Below, one piece after another: positions 1-12,470 of a stretch of DNA of 64,000 bases. A program made the position numbers and the translations under genes. Position 1 is the first letter of the stretch, and each line of letters begins with the position of its first letter. A model generated the notes under the pieces. That model did no database searches. It saw nothing but the letters and a program-made list of their open reading frames with translations, and was not told where the DNA came from. Source of the stretch: Siniperca chuatsi (taxonomy: Eukaryota > Chordata > Actinopteri > Centrarchiformes > Sinipercidae); NCBI RefSeq assembly GCF_020085105.1, contig NC_058064.1:17739823-17803822 (forward strand), given 5' to 3'.

Positions 1-3000
1 TAATCATTAGGTTTGTAAAATGGCAGAAAATAGTAAAAAATCACATTTAAGTCACATTTTAGAAGCTGTAATCAGTGATTTTGTATTTGTTTTTGCTTAA
101 AAAATGACAAACAATTAATTCATAGTTGATTTTCTGTCAATCCACTGACCTATAGAGTTGTAGTGGGAGGAGCTATTATGGGCGCCCCTGGTTCCATTAA
201 TTTTTCCAGAGGACAATGCTACATGACTCACAGCTGGAGCTAGTCTACGGCTTGGATCAGCATGAAACTCTCCTGGTTAAATCATCAGTCCAAAATATTA
301 ACAACTGCGCTAGAAAATATCTGGTTCTTTGATAAAAAAATAAAGTAGAAGGTACAAGCTTGTGTTCGGAAACATTTCGGGCCAAGAAACATCCAATCAC
401 AGAGCTTAAGATTCCGCTATTAATATTATGCTGTTGAGAAAAGTGATTTTATGATGTGCAGCTTAAATCCGTTCATTTTTATTTTTGGGCTCAACGTTGA
501 ATTCAGCAACTACTGCGCCGCGTTTTCGTAACAGCTGCAACGACGAAGCTAGAATTTGCATCCGCTCTGATTTGTCCGTCCAGTAATCCATCCATGATAC
601 TGACAAGCCAACTACCTATCACCTTCTGACTCACCAAGGGTGGCCAATCAGATTCCAGCGGGGGCCACCCCTCTGTCCCAGCCCCTGTCACTGGATGCTG
701 CTAGTACTACTACCAATACAAGGACCTCTGCCATTGCTAATAGTATTCCTAAATTTCTGCTACTAGCAGACTAGGGTGTCTCTTATGTAGGAGGGGTGGG
801 ACGTTTTACATGTCTGCGTCCAGGGGCCCATCGTCTCATAATCTGGCCATGGCTGCAGGCTATTTGGAGTTACAAATAGAGGTATCTATTGATATTATTT
901 CATATTAGAATATTTGAAGTTGTTTTTTTTCGCATTAATTTATTACACTGAATAAACAAATATTGCCAAGAACCAGGGCTTTAAATGTGAGTCTTGGTAC
1001 ATGTTTTACTCATTTCAAAAATGTGCCCCCCTTCTTTAAAACTGTGCCCCAGTCTGGCCCCCTATTCAAGTTTCTAAACCTGCCCCTGTCTACTGAAAGT
1101 AATAGTAGTAGTCCTGAAGTAGTCTCATGATTTTTTCTTATGATAAAATAATGATTTTGTGTTCTTGAGATATTAAGCTTTGTCAGGTTGAGGTTTTTAT
1201 TTCGTTATGATCCTCAAATATTTATGTTGTAATGTCAAGAATGTTGAATCCTAATTTATTGAACAGTTTTCTCATGATCAAAGTGTATGAGGTAGTTGTA
1301 GAAGTAGTAGTGGTAGGTGGTACTGGAAGTCGTAGCAGTTGTGGTAGCAGTAGGTTACAGTACTGTAGCAGCAGTATGAGTAGTAAATGCAGCTGCAGTC
1401 ATAGTAGAAGCAGTACTAATAGTAGAAGTAGGTGTAGTAGTAGCATCAGCAGAAGTAGCAATAGTGATGCTGTGATTTTTTACAGTGTGAGCTGACCGAC
1501 CTGAGACATTTATATAGTCAGTCGCATTATGCCGGAGCTCAGTGTCTCTGCTTGTTTCAAGGAACATAACCACCAACCATAAGTACTGTGGTTTTGGATG
1601 GATGCAGAGAAGGCAGGCAACCCTTAAATCCTACAGTTACAGTACATTATGTTTTAGGTTATTTCTGTTGACTGACCTACAATTCCTGCAACTCCTCACA
1701 AAAAGCACAATGCAAATTCTGTTACAAAGCACATGCAATTTGAATTGACTTTTTCAGGGAGGGAGCTGCATATACAGTCCACATAGGAAGAATATATGAA
1801 TATGAATAAGGACTATGAAAGTTATAGGCAATAATAACAGAGGCAAAACCTCTTATGTCCAGAAACATACAGTTAGCCAGGCATTTTTGGAACAAGACTT
1901 AAAGTGTTTTGAAATCCTCCCCATGCCTGAGCACAAAAACTAAAAGAACAGCAGATGCTGTGTGTTAATGGTTCGTTTGCAGGATTTGACATGCAAAACA
2001 TTCCATAAGCTCATACAACATGATGCAATGTTAAAGTTTAAACAACCAACAGCATTTGGATTAGATAGACCAGCTATAATAGTGATATATTACACATTTT
2101 ACCTTTGATGCTAAGGGACATTTTACTAATAATGTTTTGATACTAATATTTAAATTCAACTTAGTACTTTTAATATATTGTTTTTCCATTACATTTTCTA
2201 CTTTAACTTTAACACTAAGTTTGAACCTAATTGTGAAATACACTTTAATCATTTCATCACACTTTCAGGTTCTAAGCTTGTGAGACCTTCCAAAGAAAAT
2301 CAAAGTAATACAGAACATACTTAGAACATACATAGTTTATATTATAATAGCCTAATAAAATATTCCTTTAGTATTTTTGTGGGTACTAGAGGTAATGATG
2401 AATTAATGGACCCTTATGCACTATATTTTAATAGGCTATCCGGTGAATATTTTAGTGGCTAATATTAATTAAATATTTCGAGGTTTTATAGTGTGTCCCT
2501 GGAACTAATTATTTTCATTCATTCTTACACCAATTGTTCCAATTGTATTAAACAGTCGTTTAGCATATTTTAACACTTATGGCACTGTGGAAATAAATTG
2601 TACTTGCTGGTATTTTTTAAAGCTACTTCGGTAGGCAATAGTTTGGATTTTGAGCTAATGATGTGGCGCAAGGTTTCGACTGCTGACATTACTGCAGTGC
2701 TTCCTGGTGTGGTTCAGAAGCGGCAGGGAGCGACTACCTCCCCCTGCTGCACAGTGAAGGCAGCGCTGCTCTACTGATCCACTGACCCAGTTGTGACCCA
2801 GTTTTGAAAGAAGCTGAACGAGAAAGATGCAGAATACACGGACACACCACGTGATTTCCTGTCAACTGCGGAGCGCTCTCGCCATTTTGTGTCTGCAGCT
2901 AGGTACTCTTGCAAACCTTGTGGAACCACGCTCCGCGAGGGCGGTTTGGTGAGGGTACAGGCAAATAAAAATACTATATAAAGCAGGTTAGGGAAAGATG

Positions 3001-3654
3001 GTCAAACGAACTACATGGTTAAGGTTAGCAGCATATTTAAAATATTGTTGTGAAGGTTAGGGGGAAATCGTCGTCATGGTTACAGTCACGTGGTTCCATG
3101 AGGTTTGTCAAAGTACCCCCCCCCCCGAAACAAATCTCCCCTCGCGCGCGTCGCCCGGCCGTTCACCGGTTGCCAATCGGTATTTTAGGTACAGTAACGT
3201 TAGGTTAGTAGGCAGGTGCGTGGCTGCTCCAGTCACCGGTTATACATTAGCTATTACTTGTTCCCTTCGGCCAGGGTGGTGTCGTTACAGTCGCTACTGA
3301 CAGAAGAAGTAAGTGGTAGCGTTAGCTTGTATTGTCACCTCCTCTTAAATGTCACCATAAAGTTGAATTAACAAAAACCTAACAGTAAACCTTACTCTTT
3401 ACAACCTGGGTCGCTGCCTACCGTAAAACGATAGCCTAATTTAGTCACGTGAAGGGACTAAAGACGTTCAGAAGTACTTTCTGGAAGTAGACCTATTACC
3501 TCTGCTTTGGGGATTTTTTTCCAGCCAAGGGATGGGAAAGAAGCAACAAAAATGTGGTCCCGCCAGTCACTGATGATAAAAAATACCGAGCTGAATTACA
3601 CACAGTTAACAGTAATTGCTGTCGTCCCCGGGCGAACCGTCCCTGAGCACCTAC
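1..3654. other. Non-coding stretch, probable first intron of a leftward gene
   Basis: I see no convincing exon on either strand here. The reading frames are short and resemble nothing I know. If the candidate minus-strand first exon at 3655-3697 is real, this stretch is its first intron. It holds an impure GTA/AGT trinucleotide tract near 1.3-1.5 kb, a poly-C run at 3116-3126, and several CpG-rich patches from about 2.7 kb onward with three CACGTG sites. Confidence 0.4.
1287..1470. repeat. Impure (GTA/AGT)n trinucleotide repeat
   Basis: About 180 bp rich in GTA, AGT and AGC triplets with many interruptions, such as gtagtagtgg, agcagtagg and tagtagtagc. It translates as serine/valine-rich frames on both strands, which explains the spurious open frames here. 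It looks like an old, degenerate microsatellite. Confidence 0.7.
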
Positions 3655-5115
3655 CTGCTGGCCTGTCCGCCGTCCCATCAGAGCCACCGGCCGACATGCC
3701 TACAGACTGGAGCCGGTGTGCCCGATGAAGGCTACTGAGCGCCGCGGCGCATGTGGAGCCACCAGCTGTAGTAGTAATGTAGAGGAGAGGAGGGAGCTGC
3801 GGAAAGCTGGGGCGTTGTATAATTCACTGTATTTTTTTTCCTCACCCTCCTCCTCCTCCCGTATTTTTTTTTTTTTTCAAAGGAGGCGGAGTGGGGTGTC
3901 GGGGGGCAGAAACGTGAGGGACGCGTGAGAACAGAACACCCATGTCCTTTAGGAAACACGGAACAGAGGGACGAGTTCACACGTGTCTCCTCCTTCCTCG
4001 CCTTTTTGGTTCATTCATGTCCTTGTTTACTGGGGAGCGTAATCGGCGTTTTACCAGCTCAGCTGCAGTCCATTCATTGCAGCTCGTCTCACTCATGAAT
4101 CAGCATCACTTTAATCTGAAAATAAAGCAAAAAAGCAAAATTCTCTCCGTGATACCATTTGCAGAATGGTATACTTAAAATCGTCATCTACTGCGAAAAT
4201 GCAATTGTATTTTAGTGCGTTTTCATTCGATGTAATAAAACATATGCTATACAGATGCAAATGTTGGCTGCAGTGAAAATGTTCTACCCATTTTTATTTG
4301 CCGTCACAGAGCCTGTAAATCATGACTCGCATACGATGTTGATTGTCTAAAAGTGGATGGTCTAACAGGAAACGTGCAATGCGATTATGACTACGCTGAT
4401 ACAGTAATTTTGGATTCCTATCAAACGGTGGCAGCCCAGCCTTGACAGGGAGGCGAAACATTTTAATTCCTCCGGTGCTACGCTCGTTTTGGTGACCTGA
4501 AAAAGTGCCGTGCGCGCGTCACCGATCTGACTTTGCTACGCCATAGCTTTCCCCCAAACAGAGCGGCGATATAGAGAGAGGTCTCACTCTATATATTTTT
4601 TCTACGTTTACAGAATTGGATTCTGTTTGAATAGCAGCCCTCATTCCAGATATGCTTTTAAAATATAGAAATACTTTTTCACAAAAAAAGTTCAATTACC
4701 TATTATTATGTAGGGCAAAAATGTAACTAACTTCCAAACTGTTTTACACATCCCCCTGCTTCTGGGAGAATATTTAAAATATTTTTAGGCAGTTAGGTTT
4801 TCATCTTCATGAATTTCTCTGACACAACAACAACAACTGTGAAAAACGACAAAACAAAAAAGTAAGCCACTCAGTGTAGTTGGTCATTGTTCTAATGGTG
4901 GGTGTCCTCATATATCCCAGTTAAAATCAAAAGTCAAAGTGATACATCGCACCCGACGGTGACGATCTTCGGCCTTCACCTACATAGTGCAATTCGAGAC
5001 CTTTGCACGAGACACGTAAGAGGGAAGGCTGCACGTGCCAGCGAGAAACGTGTTGACCTCATCGATGCATACTAAGATGGTTGACCTATATATTATATAA
5101 CTGGACGATCACGTG
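2848..5115. promoter_or_regulatory. CpG-rich region with six perfect CACGTG E-boxes
   Basis: CACGTG occurs at 2848, 3087, 3446, 3980, 5032 and 5110; a seventh lies at 6524. About one half-site per 2 kb would be expected by chance, and the rest of the window has them only sporadically. The interval also has raised CpG content (around 3.1, 3.7 and 4.5 kb) and surrounds the candidate exon at 3655-3697. CACGTG is the target of CLOCK:BMAL, USF and MYC-type bHLH factors. A sequence fitting the ROR/REV-ERB element WAWNTRGGTCA lies at 5082-5092 on the minus strand. Promoter activity is inferred. Confidence 0.45.
3655..3697 (-). CDS. Candidate first coding exon of a leftward gene (possibly bmal2/arntl2)
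   Basis: On the minus strand an ATG at 3697 opens a 14-codon frame reading MSAGGSDGTADRPA. It runs into a strong donor, CAG|GTAGGT, at 3655/3654, in a CpG-rich context (CGCCGCGGCGC just upstream). A short, low-complexity N-terminal exon before a long intron is typical of bHLH-PAS clock genes, and in human the gene after STK38L in the same direction is ARNTL2 (BMAL2). No bHLH or PAS exon is inside the window, so identity rests on position only. It could equally be a different gene or a chance ATG-donor pair. Confidence 0.3.
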
Positions 5116-7477
5116 GCGACGGTTGGCTCGTTAACCCATTTAAAGCCCATCTGCGGCGAAAGTACTGTGTCCCCGTGCACTTTACCAACCCGGAAACATC
5201 GGAAGTGCACAGGAAACACAAAGACATCGACACTGATAAACTTTCTTTTTTGTGGTGGGGGTGTAGACATTTCAAGTAATAGCAATAGTGAGATAGACTG
5301 AAAAACTACCATGAACACATCAAAAATAAGAGGGTTTGTTTTTATTTAGTGTCAAATTGTATAACTATTTTAGATTAAAATAGATTTATATATCACTTTA
5401 CGTCCCTTGTGTTAACTTCTGTGGAGTGGAGAAAAAAAAACATTCTAAGCGAATCCATCATGGTGTAGCTTCTATACTTTCTTGCTTTTTCACGTTTAAA
5501 ACAATATGGATTGGCCAAATGGGGCCAGTGGGTTAACATGCCCCACTCCTACTCCAGGTGTGACTTATTCGAGGCTTTGTCCTGACCTTCCTGCGGCAGT
5601 CTGCTTCGCCCCTGGCTCTCCTCTGTGTCTTACTCATGACCGAAGAATGTAGCTCCCCCCCCCCTCACCACCACCAGGACCCCGTGTTCGTGGTTGGGGC
5701 CTTGCCTGCAGTTAGCCTACATAGCCAGCAAATATTTGAAGTGTCCTAATTTCATCACTGATGTGGTGGTGAATTAAATAAAAAGCTTTTAACCTGAGGA
5801 AAACAACTTAATATAAAGACGAAGAAGGACGGTGTTATCCTATAGACCCATTCTCTTTTCATTAGGTCAGTTGGGCACCACCTGTAAACTATAGGCTACT
5901 GCCTGCAAAGGTTTTGTCACCTTACTATATTCTGCATATTAAAGCTGTGTTAACTGTGTTGACCTTACCCTCTAAGCCAATACAGGCCTGTTAAAATAGC
6001 ATGTGTGTAATGCAAGCACATAAGAACTTGGCTGCATTTCAACTTCAAGTGGAAACAGCAGAGTCCATGTGTTTATTCTACATACTGGATGTTCAAGAGC
6101 TTAAAAAAAAAAAAAAATCAATCAATCAATATTAAGTGCTAGAAAGTAAGTGTCTTATCTTTCTCTCTACTGTAAACCTTCATATGACGCATGCAATGGA
6201 AAATATACTGAAAATGTACAAACAGTAAAACATTCTAGTAGCTACTTAATGAATAGTTGTACATATATTAGTAAGCATCCCTGTGGTTTTTGTGGCCTGG
6301 CACTGTCACCTGTGCATCAGGTGCGTTTACAGGTAACCCGGTTGTTGTCGCTTTCTGCTGTAACCTCTCTTAAGTAAACCAGAAACCCGGTTTCCTTAAT
6401 CGGGGTAAGGGATTAAAAGAAACCCGGTTAGCACAACTAGATTTTTGCTGAGAATAAAAAAAAACAACTTGTTTACTTGGTCATTCACACACATAACCGT
6501 GTTTGTAAGGGCGATGTAGGCTACACGTGAGAACGTGCGGGACCTCGGCCAGGGAGAAGTGAACAACAGCGGAACATCTCGACCTTGCATCTAAAACAAA
6601 CCCAGCCAAGCTCGGAATAAAAGTGACAGGAATAAGCATGAATAATTACCCACAGCCGAACATCAAACTAATAGTCAGACATATTCACACACAGCAAGAA
6701 AATGTGTCATGAGGCTAAATGAAAAAACCCTTCAAGCTGCAGCGTCATATTAACATGCTATTAAATATATAGTATATAGAAATAGTATAGGCCTCTGGTT
6801 CAGCGGGGAGGTTTGATTATTGACCAACTGTATGTAAACGCGATTGTTAAAGTGTAGGCTATGCAAACTTGCCCAACCATCTCTGCCTCCAAAACACACT
6901 GTTAATATTTTGGAAACACTTCTTTACCCTGCAGTACCTCTGAAAGCATTTTTAACAGCACCAGCCAGCAGCTTTTATGAGTTTCTTTTGCATTACACGT
7001 CAGAATTATATGTGTGACAAAAACATCTAGAAACAGATCATTTTTGCACCTCCCATAGTAAAAAAAAAAAAGTGACTTTTATTAATATTAATTGTTGGTT
7101 TTGGCGTCTCCAAGACATCAGAGCTTTAGGAATGATGACCTGATCACCGTGCTTCTGAAAGGCAGCAACACTGTCTCTGTTCACAGAAGAGTATTTGATC
7201 CTTTATTAGAAATGATCAACCAACTTTGGAGATAAAAGGTTTTCACATGACAACAACTGTATAGGTATAAGCCAGAGAGCCCATTCATAAGATCCGGAGC
7301 AGCTGAAAATGCACCCATGTATAGCGAGGGCTCCCTCTGGTGGCCTCAGTGAATCACAGCAACAAGCTGTGCTGCTTCTGCTACTGTAAAATATACTGTA
7401 GAACCGTCAGTGACTGAAGGTTCAGTTTTCACACTTACATCAGTGTTAAGTTCAGTCTAAAAACTGTTGCTTGTTTT
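3698..7477. other. Intergenic sequence without recognisable gene
   Basis: No exon could be supported on either strand. The stretch contains part of the E-box cluster, an ATATAGAG/CTCTATAT hairpin near 4569-4598, a poly-C run at 5653-5662, a poly-A plus AATC repeat at 6102-6130, and three copies of the palindrome-like nonamer AACCCGGTT at 6335-6429. Confidence 0.5.
6330..6430. repeat. Three spaced AACCCGGTT palindromes
   Basis: AACCCGGTT occurs at 6335-6343, 6384-6392 and 6421-6429, each nearly its own reverse complement. The arrangement resembles the subterminal repeats of fish DNA transposons of the PIF/Harbinger or hAT kind, but no terminal inverted repeats were found around it. A clustered binding site is the alternative. 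Confidence 0.4.
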
Positions 7478-7545
7478 TATTTATTTGCTGCTGTAACAAA
7501 AGAGTTTCCCCTCGGGGATCAATAAAGTATTTCTGATTCTGATTT
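7478..7545 (+). repeat. LINE/SINE 3' tail fragment
   Basis: Contains the conserved tail tttcccctcggggatcaa, then taaagtatttctgattctga, which also occurs at 16670-16719 and, inverted, at 28981-29030. The hexamer-like GATTCT repeats at the end are typical of L2/CR1-type fish LINE tails. Only the last 60 or so bases are present, so it is a heavily 5'-truncated insertion. Confidence 0.65.
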
Positions 7546-7636
7546 GCTCAATTATAGCTCTGTTTTAGAAATTCTTACTTGTTATTTTATATATTTTCCA
7601 AGCTTTATTTTTTAATTCATATTTTTCTTTTCATTT

Positions 7637-8350
7637 TTATTTGATCAGAATCAGAATCAGATTCCTGTGTGGTAGCTGTCTGTGGTGTAGATGATGAAGA
7701 GGAAGGGAGAGAGGACAGTCCCCTGAGGGGCCCCAGTGTTGCTGATCACGCTGTCCGACACACAGTGCTGCAGATGCACATGCTGTTGTCTGCCAGTCAG
7801 GTAGTCCACAATCCAGGACACGAAGGGGAGCATCCACCTGCATCACTGCCAGCTTCTCTCCCAGCAGGGCTGGCCGGATGGTGTTGCAAGCACTGGAGAA
7901 GTCAAAAAACATGATCCTCACCGTGCTTGCCGGCTTGTCCAGGTGGGTGTGGATGCGGCTCAGCAGGAAGATGATGGCGTCCTCAACTCCCAGCCGGGGC
8001 TGGTAGGCGAACTGAAGGGGGTCCAGGAGGGGTCTGACCATGGGCCGCAGCTGTTCCAGCACCAGTCTCTCCAGGGTCTTCATTATGTGGGAGGTCAGTG
8101 CCACCGGTCTGTAGTCCTTGGAGCCACTGGGACGCGGCGTCTTCGGCACAGGAACGAGGCAAGATGTCTTCCACAGAACAGGGACCCTTTGAAGACTCAG
8201 GCTCAGGTTGAAGACATGTTGAATGACTCCCCATAGCTCGGGGGCACAGGCTTTTAGCACCCCGGGGCTAACGCCATCGGGGCCTGCAGCCTTGTTTGAG
8301 TGGAGTTTCATCAGCTGTCCTCTCCCCTGGTCAGCAGTCAGGAACACAGT
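7637..8350 (-). mobile_element. Decayed non-LTR retrotransposon, reverse transcriptase fragment
   Basis: The minus strand encodes a reverse transcriptase segment with the family signatures NKAAGPDGVSP near its start, KDYRPVALTSHIMKTLERLV in the middle, and FFDFSSACNTI, where most relatives have AFNTI. Near 7830 the frame shifts: NTGAPQGTVLSPFLF continues in another frame and stops before any YADD-type catalytic motif. It then passes directly into a GAATCT tail at 7647-7668. The fragment is therefore 5'-truncated, frameshifted and internally deleted at its 3' side. The family is likely L2/CR1/Rex-like; I cannot assign the exact clade. It is not a functional gene. Confidence 0.85.
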
Positions 8351-10080
8351 AGAGACATCAAGACAGAGACTGCAATGGTCATTTCCTCAACAATGCAGTT
8401 TCTACGGGATGTGCAATGAGATAAAGTAAGAATGACTTATTTATTGAATATGTTGTATTACTGTAAATATAGATAATGTCAGGAGTCTGACTTAACACTA
8501 CAGTAAATGCTACATTCATACAAGGTCAAATGATATCTGTGACTGTGCTTCACTGCATCGGTTTACTAATCATTTCAAAGGCAGCAAGCTACAGTAATAC
8601 TGCAATGCTGGAAACATAATTAAACCACAATTTACACTACTGTAACTCAAAACACTGCAACAGTTTGACTTTAATCATAAGGAAACATTTCTGTTTTTCC
8701 CTTTTTCTGAAGTAATTAGCAGTTATGTTTTAGGACTCTTCACTTGGGTAATGACTTTAAAATAATTCTATATTAAAATAATATGCTGTACAAGATTGAC
8801 GAATTAACATTCTCAGAAGACATTAGAGCCTTCTCCAGTGTTTATGGGACGTGTGGTCTTCATTTAGAGAACCACCTGCTCCCCATCCCCCAACAAAAAA
8901 AAAAGAAACCTTAAGACTTGTTGTGTTATTTTATTATTGTAAGCATTTTATCAACATAAAAACTCGTCAACGTGAATAAATATATTAATGAGTGTTTCCT
9001 CCTTCACTCCAAAGACAGTTTCCCTCAAGTGTACACCAATATGTACGCAGCATTACACAAAATACCTCACAACATAGTCCTGCCGTGTGGAGGAGGATTT
9101 AAACCTTTTACAAGTGAATTCTTGTTTTAACAAAAGGGGGGAATTACATATTATTAGCCCAGTCACGGGGCTTAGACGTTTCTGAGGCAGACAAGTAGAC
9201 CACCGTCCATCTGTTTTCATCCTTTGTTTATGTGAATTGCTTTTCTAAAAGGATAAATACACTTTCCCCTGCTCTCCGAGTTAGGGAAGTGATCTCTCTA
9301 AACATCAGTCATGAAATATTATGTGACACTGATCTGACTAACAACGCAGGGTGAGTGAATAAGCTGGTTTGGTCCATCAGAAATGAATCGTCTGGCTTAA
9401 CTCATGATAACAGTGAAACATTTCCAGAACTCTTCTCACCCTCACGGAGAAATGAAGTCAAAATAATTTAGGTCCCTTTAGATAAAGTGGCACAGTAATG
9501 GATTTTGAGTCATCTTGTACATATATAGAACTGTATGGATTCTAAATACAGTTTTCCCCCCTATTTTTTCATCTCCTGGGCATCTACTTTTGAAGAAAAA
9601 AAGTGTGATCATTTCTCTATTACAACACAGAACATGAGTTTGACATCGAACAAGGTCACACATCACCTCACAACAAAAAGCACTGAGTATCTACTTCATG
9701 AAAATGTCACTTTTGTCCCTAGCAGTTGCACTCACACTCACACTCACTCACACTCCAGTCATTCATGAACAATCTTAACTGTTTGGCTGTGAAACGGGAT
9801 GCTCTCAATACAGCAGTTTGGCTTTTTCCAGGGTGTGTCAGTGTGTTCCAGTGATTAGACACAACTGGGAATCTGCAGCGGTAGCCATCAACAAAATCCC
9901 CCATCATGCATCTGTCCTGCTACTGTCCTCCAGTAACAGTCCTGCAGCCTGGTCTTAGCGTTGATGATATTTGGATTTGGGTTAGAATCATACGTTTGGA
10001 TTTTAATTGGGGGGGAAAGTACTGGCCAATCAGGGTTGTTTGACTACATGTTTCCAGACATTTTCTGTCAGTAATTAAAA

Positions 10081-10401
10081 GGGCACTCCACTGATTCCAC
10101 AAGATCAGTTTAGCCATCATGGGGAGTACTACTCAGCCTCTGAAAAGCAGTTGAATGATGTCTTCGGTGGGAGTTCTCATAAGGGTTATCTCGGCTGGGG
10201 TTTAGAGACTATACATTTACGAGATAGGCATTTACTAGACAGGGTGGGTCTAATGAAAGCTGCTATCGAGTTGCATTATGGAAAGTGTAGGATTCACTGT
10301 TTTTGGAACTTTAGCCATACTAGGCACTAAAAGTCAAGCTATTTCAGCCTCTGCTGCATTAAGCTTTTACAGAAGTGCAATACTAAATCGCTGGAGTGCC
10401 C
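10081..10401. mobile_element. Short non-autonomous element with terminal inverted repeats
   Basis: Starts GGGCACTCCACTGATT and ends with the inverse of GGGCACTCCAGCGATT, so the termini match at 14 of 16 positions over a 321-bp element. Both flanks contain TTAAA. Internal sequence (AGATCAGTTTA, GAGTACTACTCAG, GGTCTAATGAAAG) recurs in inverted orientation at about 18480-18709 in stk38l intron 1. There is no coding capacity, so it looks like a MITE. The parent transposon family is not identified. Confidence 0.65.
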
Positions 10402-12291
10402 GTTTAAATTCTGGGGAAACCAAGTGACATGATAGTCATCCAATTTAAATACACTGAATATTATCAAGAAAAACATGAAAAATAATAAAATAATGCAAAT
10501 ATACACATCAGTCAACCCTTATTTGTACATTGCTTGTGTTGTTTGCAAATAACTTTTTTTGTCAGTCTTTATGGTGCGTTCTCGGCCAGTTTTAACACGA
10601 CTACCTGGATGAATTTCGGTTAAACAGATAAAATATAAGCAGAAAGACTGGTACAGGTGTATTATGATACACCGCTCTAATTTATCAATCAGCAAGACCA
10701 CTTACTTTAACAATCAATTCCTCAGAAATAGCACCACAAACAGTTTAATATGGGATTCCTGTGATGGCTACAGCTGAACTTAGTCCTACATGGTAAAGTC
10801 CACAGTATATTTTCTGTCCCTGTATGTACATTTATAGCTTTTCTTGCATTTTGACACTTAACAGATGTGCTAACTGAGAAACTGTGTCTGCACACTCATT
10901 TTCTGTCTAGTGCAGAAATAGAAATGGCAAATTATTCCATAGCTAAGCTGAGCTTTCTTGGAAAGGTGGGTGTTTTCTTTTTAAAAAGGTAGTTTTAAGT
11001 TCAGTGCAGTAAGCGACAGCTACGTCTGAATTTGTGTTCAGATCACGACGTGTGATGATCAGAGTTCTTTGGTAACTATTTTTACGCTGTGTCTAGTCAC
11101 AACTCTGAGCGGATGTGATGGTTAAATGGTTTGTTTTGTTGGGAAAGAGGCCCTGCATTAGCTTTTTATGGTGAGGGGGGGTTGTTTTTGAAAAAAAAAA
11201 TATTAAAAACATCCAATGGATATTTAATTCAAAATGAACAAGACATTTAAGAACAAAAACCATACATGTGTCTATGATATCCACCATGTTAATCTATTCT
11301 GATTTTGTCTCTCATATCTATTTTAGTTTAATCTTTAGTTGACAGACACACTGTTCATTGTGTTTGCCTTGACACATTGTATTTTATGAGCCCCTTGTTT
11401 TATTATCTAACCTATAAACCTGTCGGTTTTCTATCCTGCCTTTGTTTCACTCTGTTTTATCACCTTCATCACTTCACATGTTTTATCACTCTGCAGACAT
11501 ACTAAATATGACACATCAGAGCTTTCTATTTGCTTTAAGAGATACAATTGTTGCAAGTTGACTTATAAAGCTTATATTTTTCCCCCTTCGGTTTTACCTG
11601 TTGCTACTTTTCTCCTTCAAACAGCTTAATTATTATTTCTAATAGTAATTAATACCTTCTGATTAATCTCTGATAACATCACTAAAATATCTGGTTGAAT
11701 GTTTATCAGCTATTTAAAGGCACTTTGCATGTTTTGTCCATCTAAGAAGGAAGTGATTGGCCGTTCGGCTCATTAGAATTAAAATCAGGGGAAATGTCAA
11801 TTACTGTAGCACTGATCTGAACAAAGCAACTGGCTCTAAGGGGAAGTGACACACTCAGCAGTTTGTTTGGCATATGTGAACGGGCAACACTCCACAGTAA
11901 CGGATGTCAAGCACAGGCTAAACTGCATTCAGATGTTTCCTGGCAACAAGTTGTTCCTCTGTGAGAAACGCAATAGCGCTGAGGCAATGCCACAGGAAGA
12001 GTTGCCTCCCAGAGCTGACACAAAGTCGCACTGTCTATCACCACCATCAGGGTTAAAGGAGGATTCCAGCATGATTTAAAGTTTTGCATTAAATCTCTTT
12101 AATGCTAATTGTTACTGAAAACAACTAGACACGTTCCATTCAATCTCCTCCATCGCTGTGAATAAGAGGCTAAAAATAATTATACAACTATTATGATAAA
12201 AACGTTTACATTTTGAAAGAATTCCCTGTCACTTTTTTATATAAATGTATTGCTACATTTCTTACAGAACCTGACAGGACTAAGAGACTAA

Positions 12292-12470
12292 GTGGCTCTG
12301 TGAGGCTGTACTTAGACACAGCAGTGCTTTGAGCTAAATGCTAACATTAGCATACTAACATCCGCAGACAATGTTAACATGTTGATGTTAACCAGGTTTA
12401 ATGTTTACCATGTTCACCCTCTTAGTTTAGCGTGTTAGCATGCAAACATTTGCTAATTAGCACTAAACAT
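12292..12470. repeat. Dispersed fish repeat, copy 1
   Basis: Contains ctttgagctaaatgctaac and neighbouring sequence that matches, in reverse orientation, 42880-42945 in tm7sf3 intron 2. It is rich in GTTAGCAT/ATGCTAAC words. It appears to be an interspersed repeat common in fish genomes; its class is unknown to me. Confidence 0.55.
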
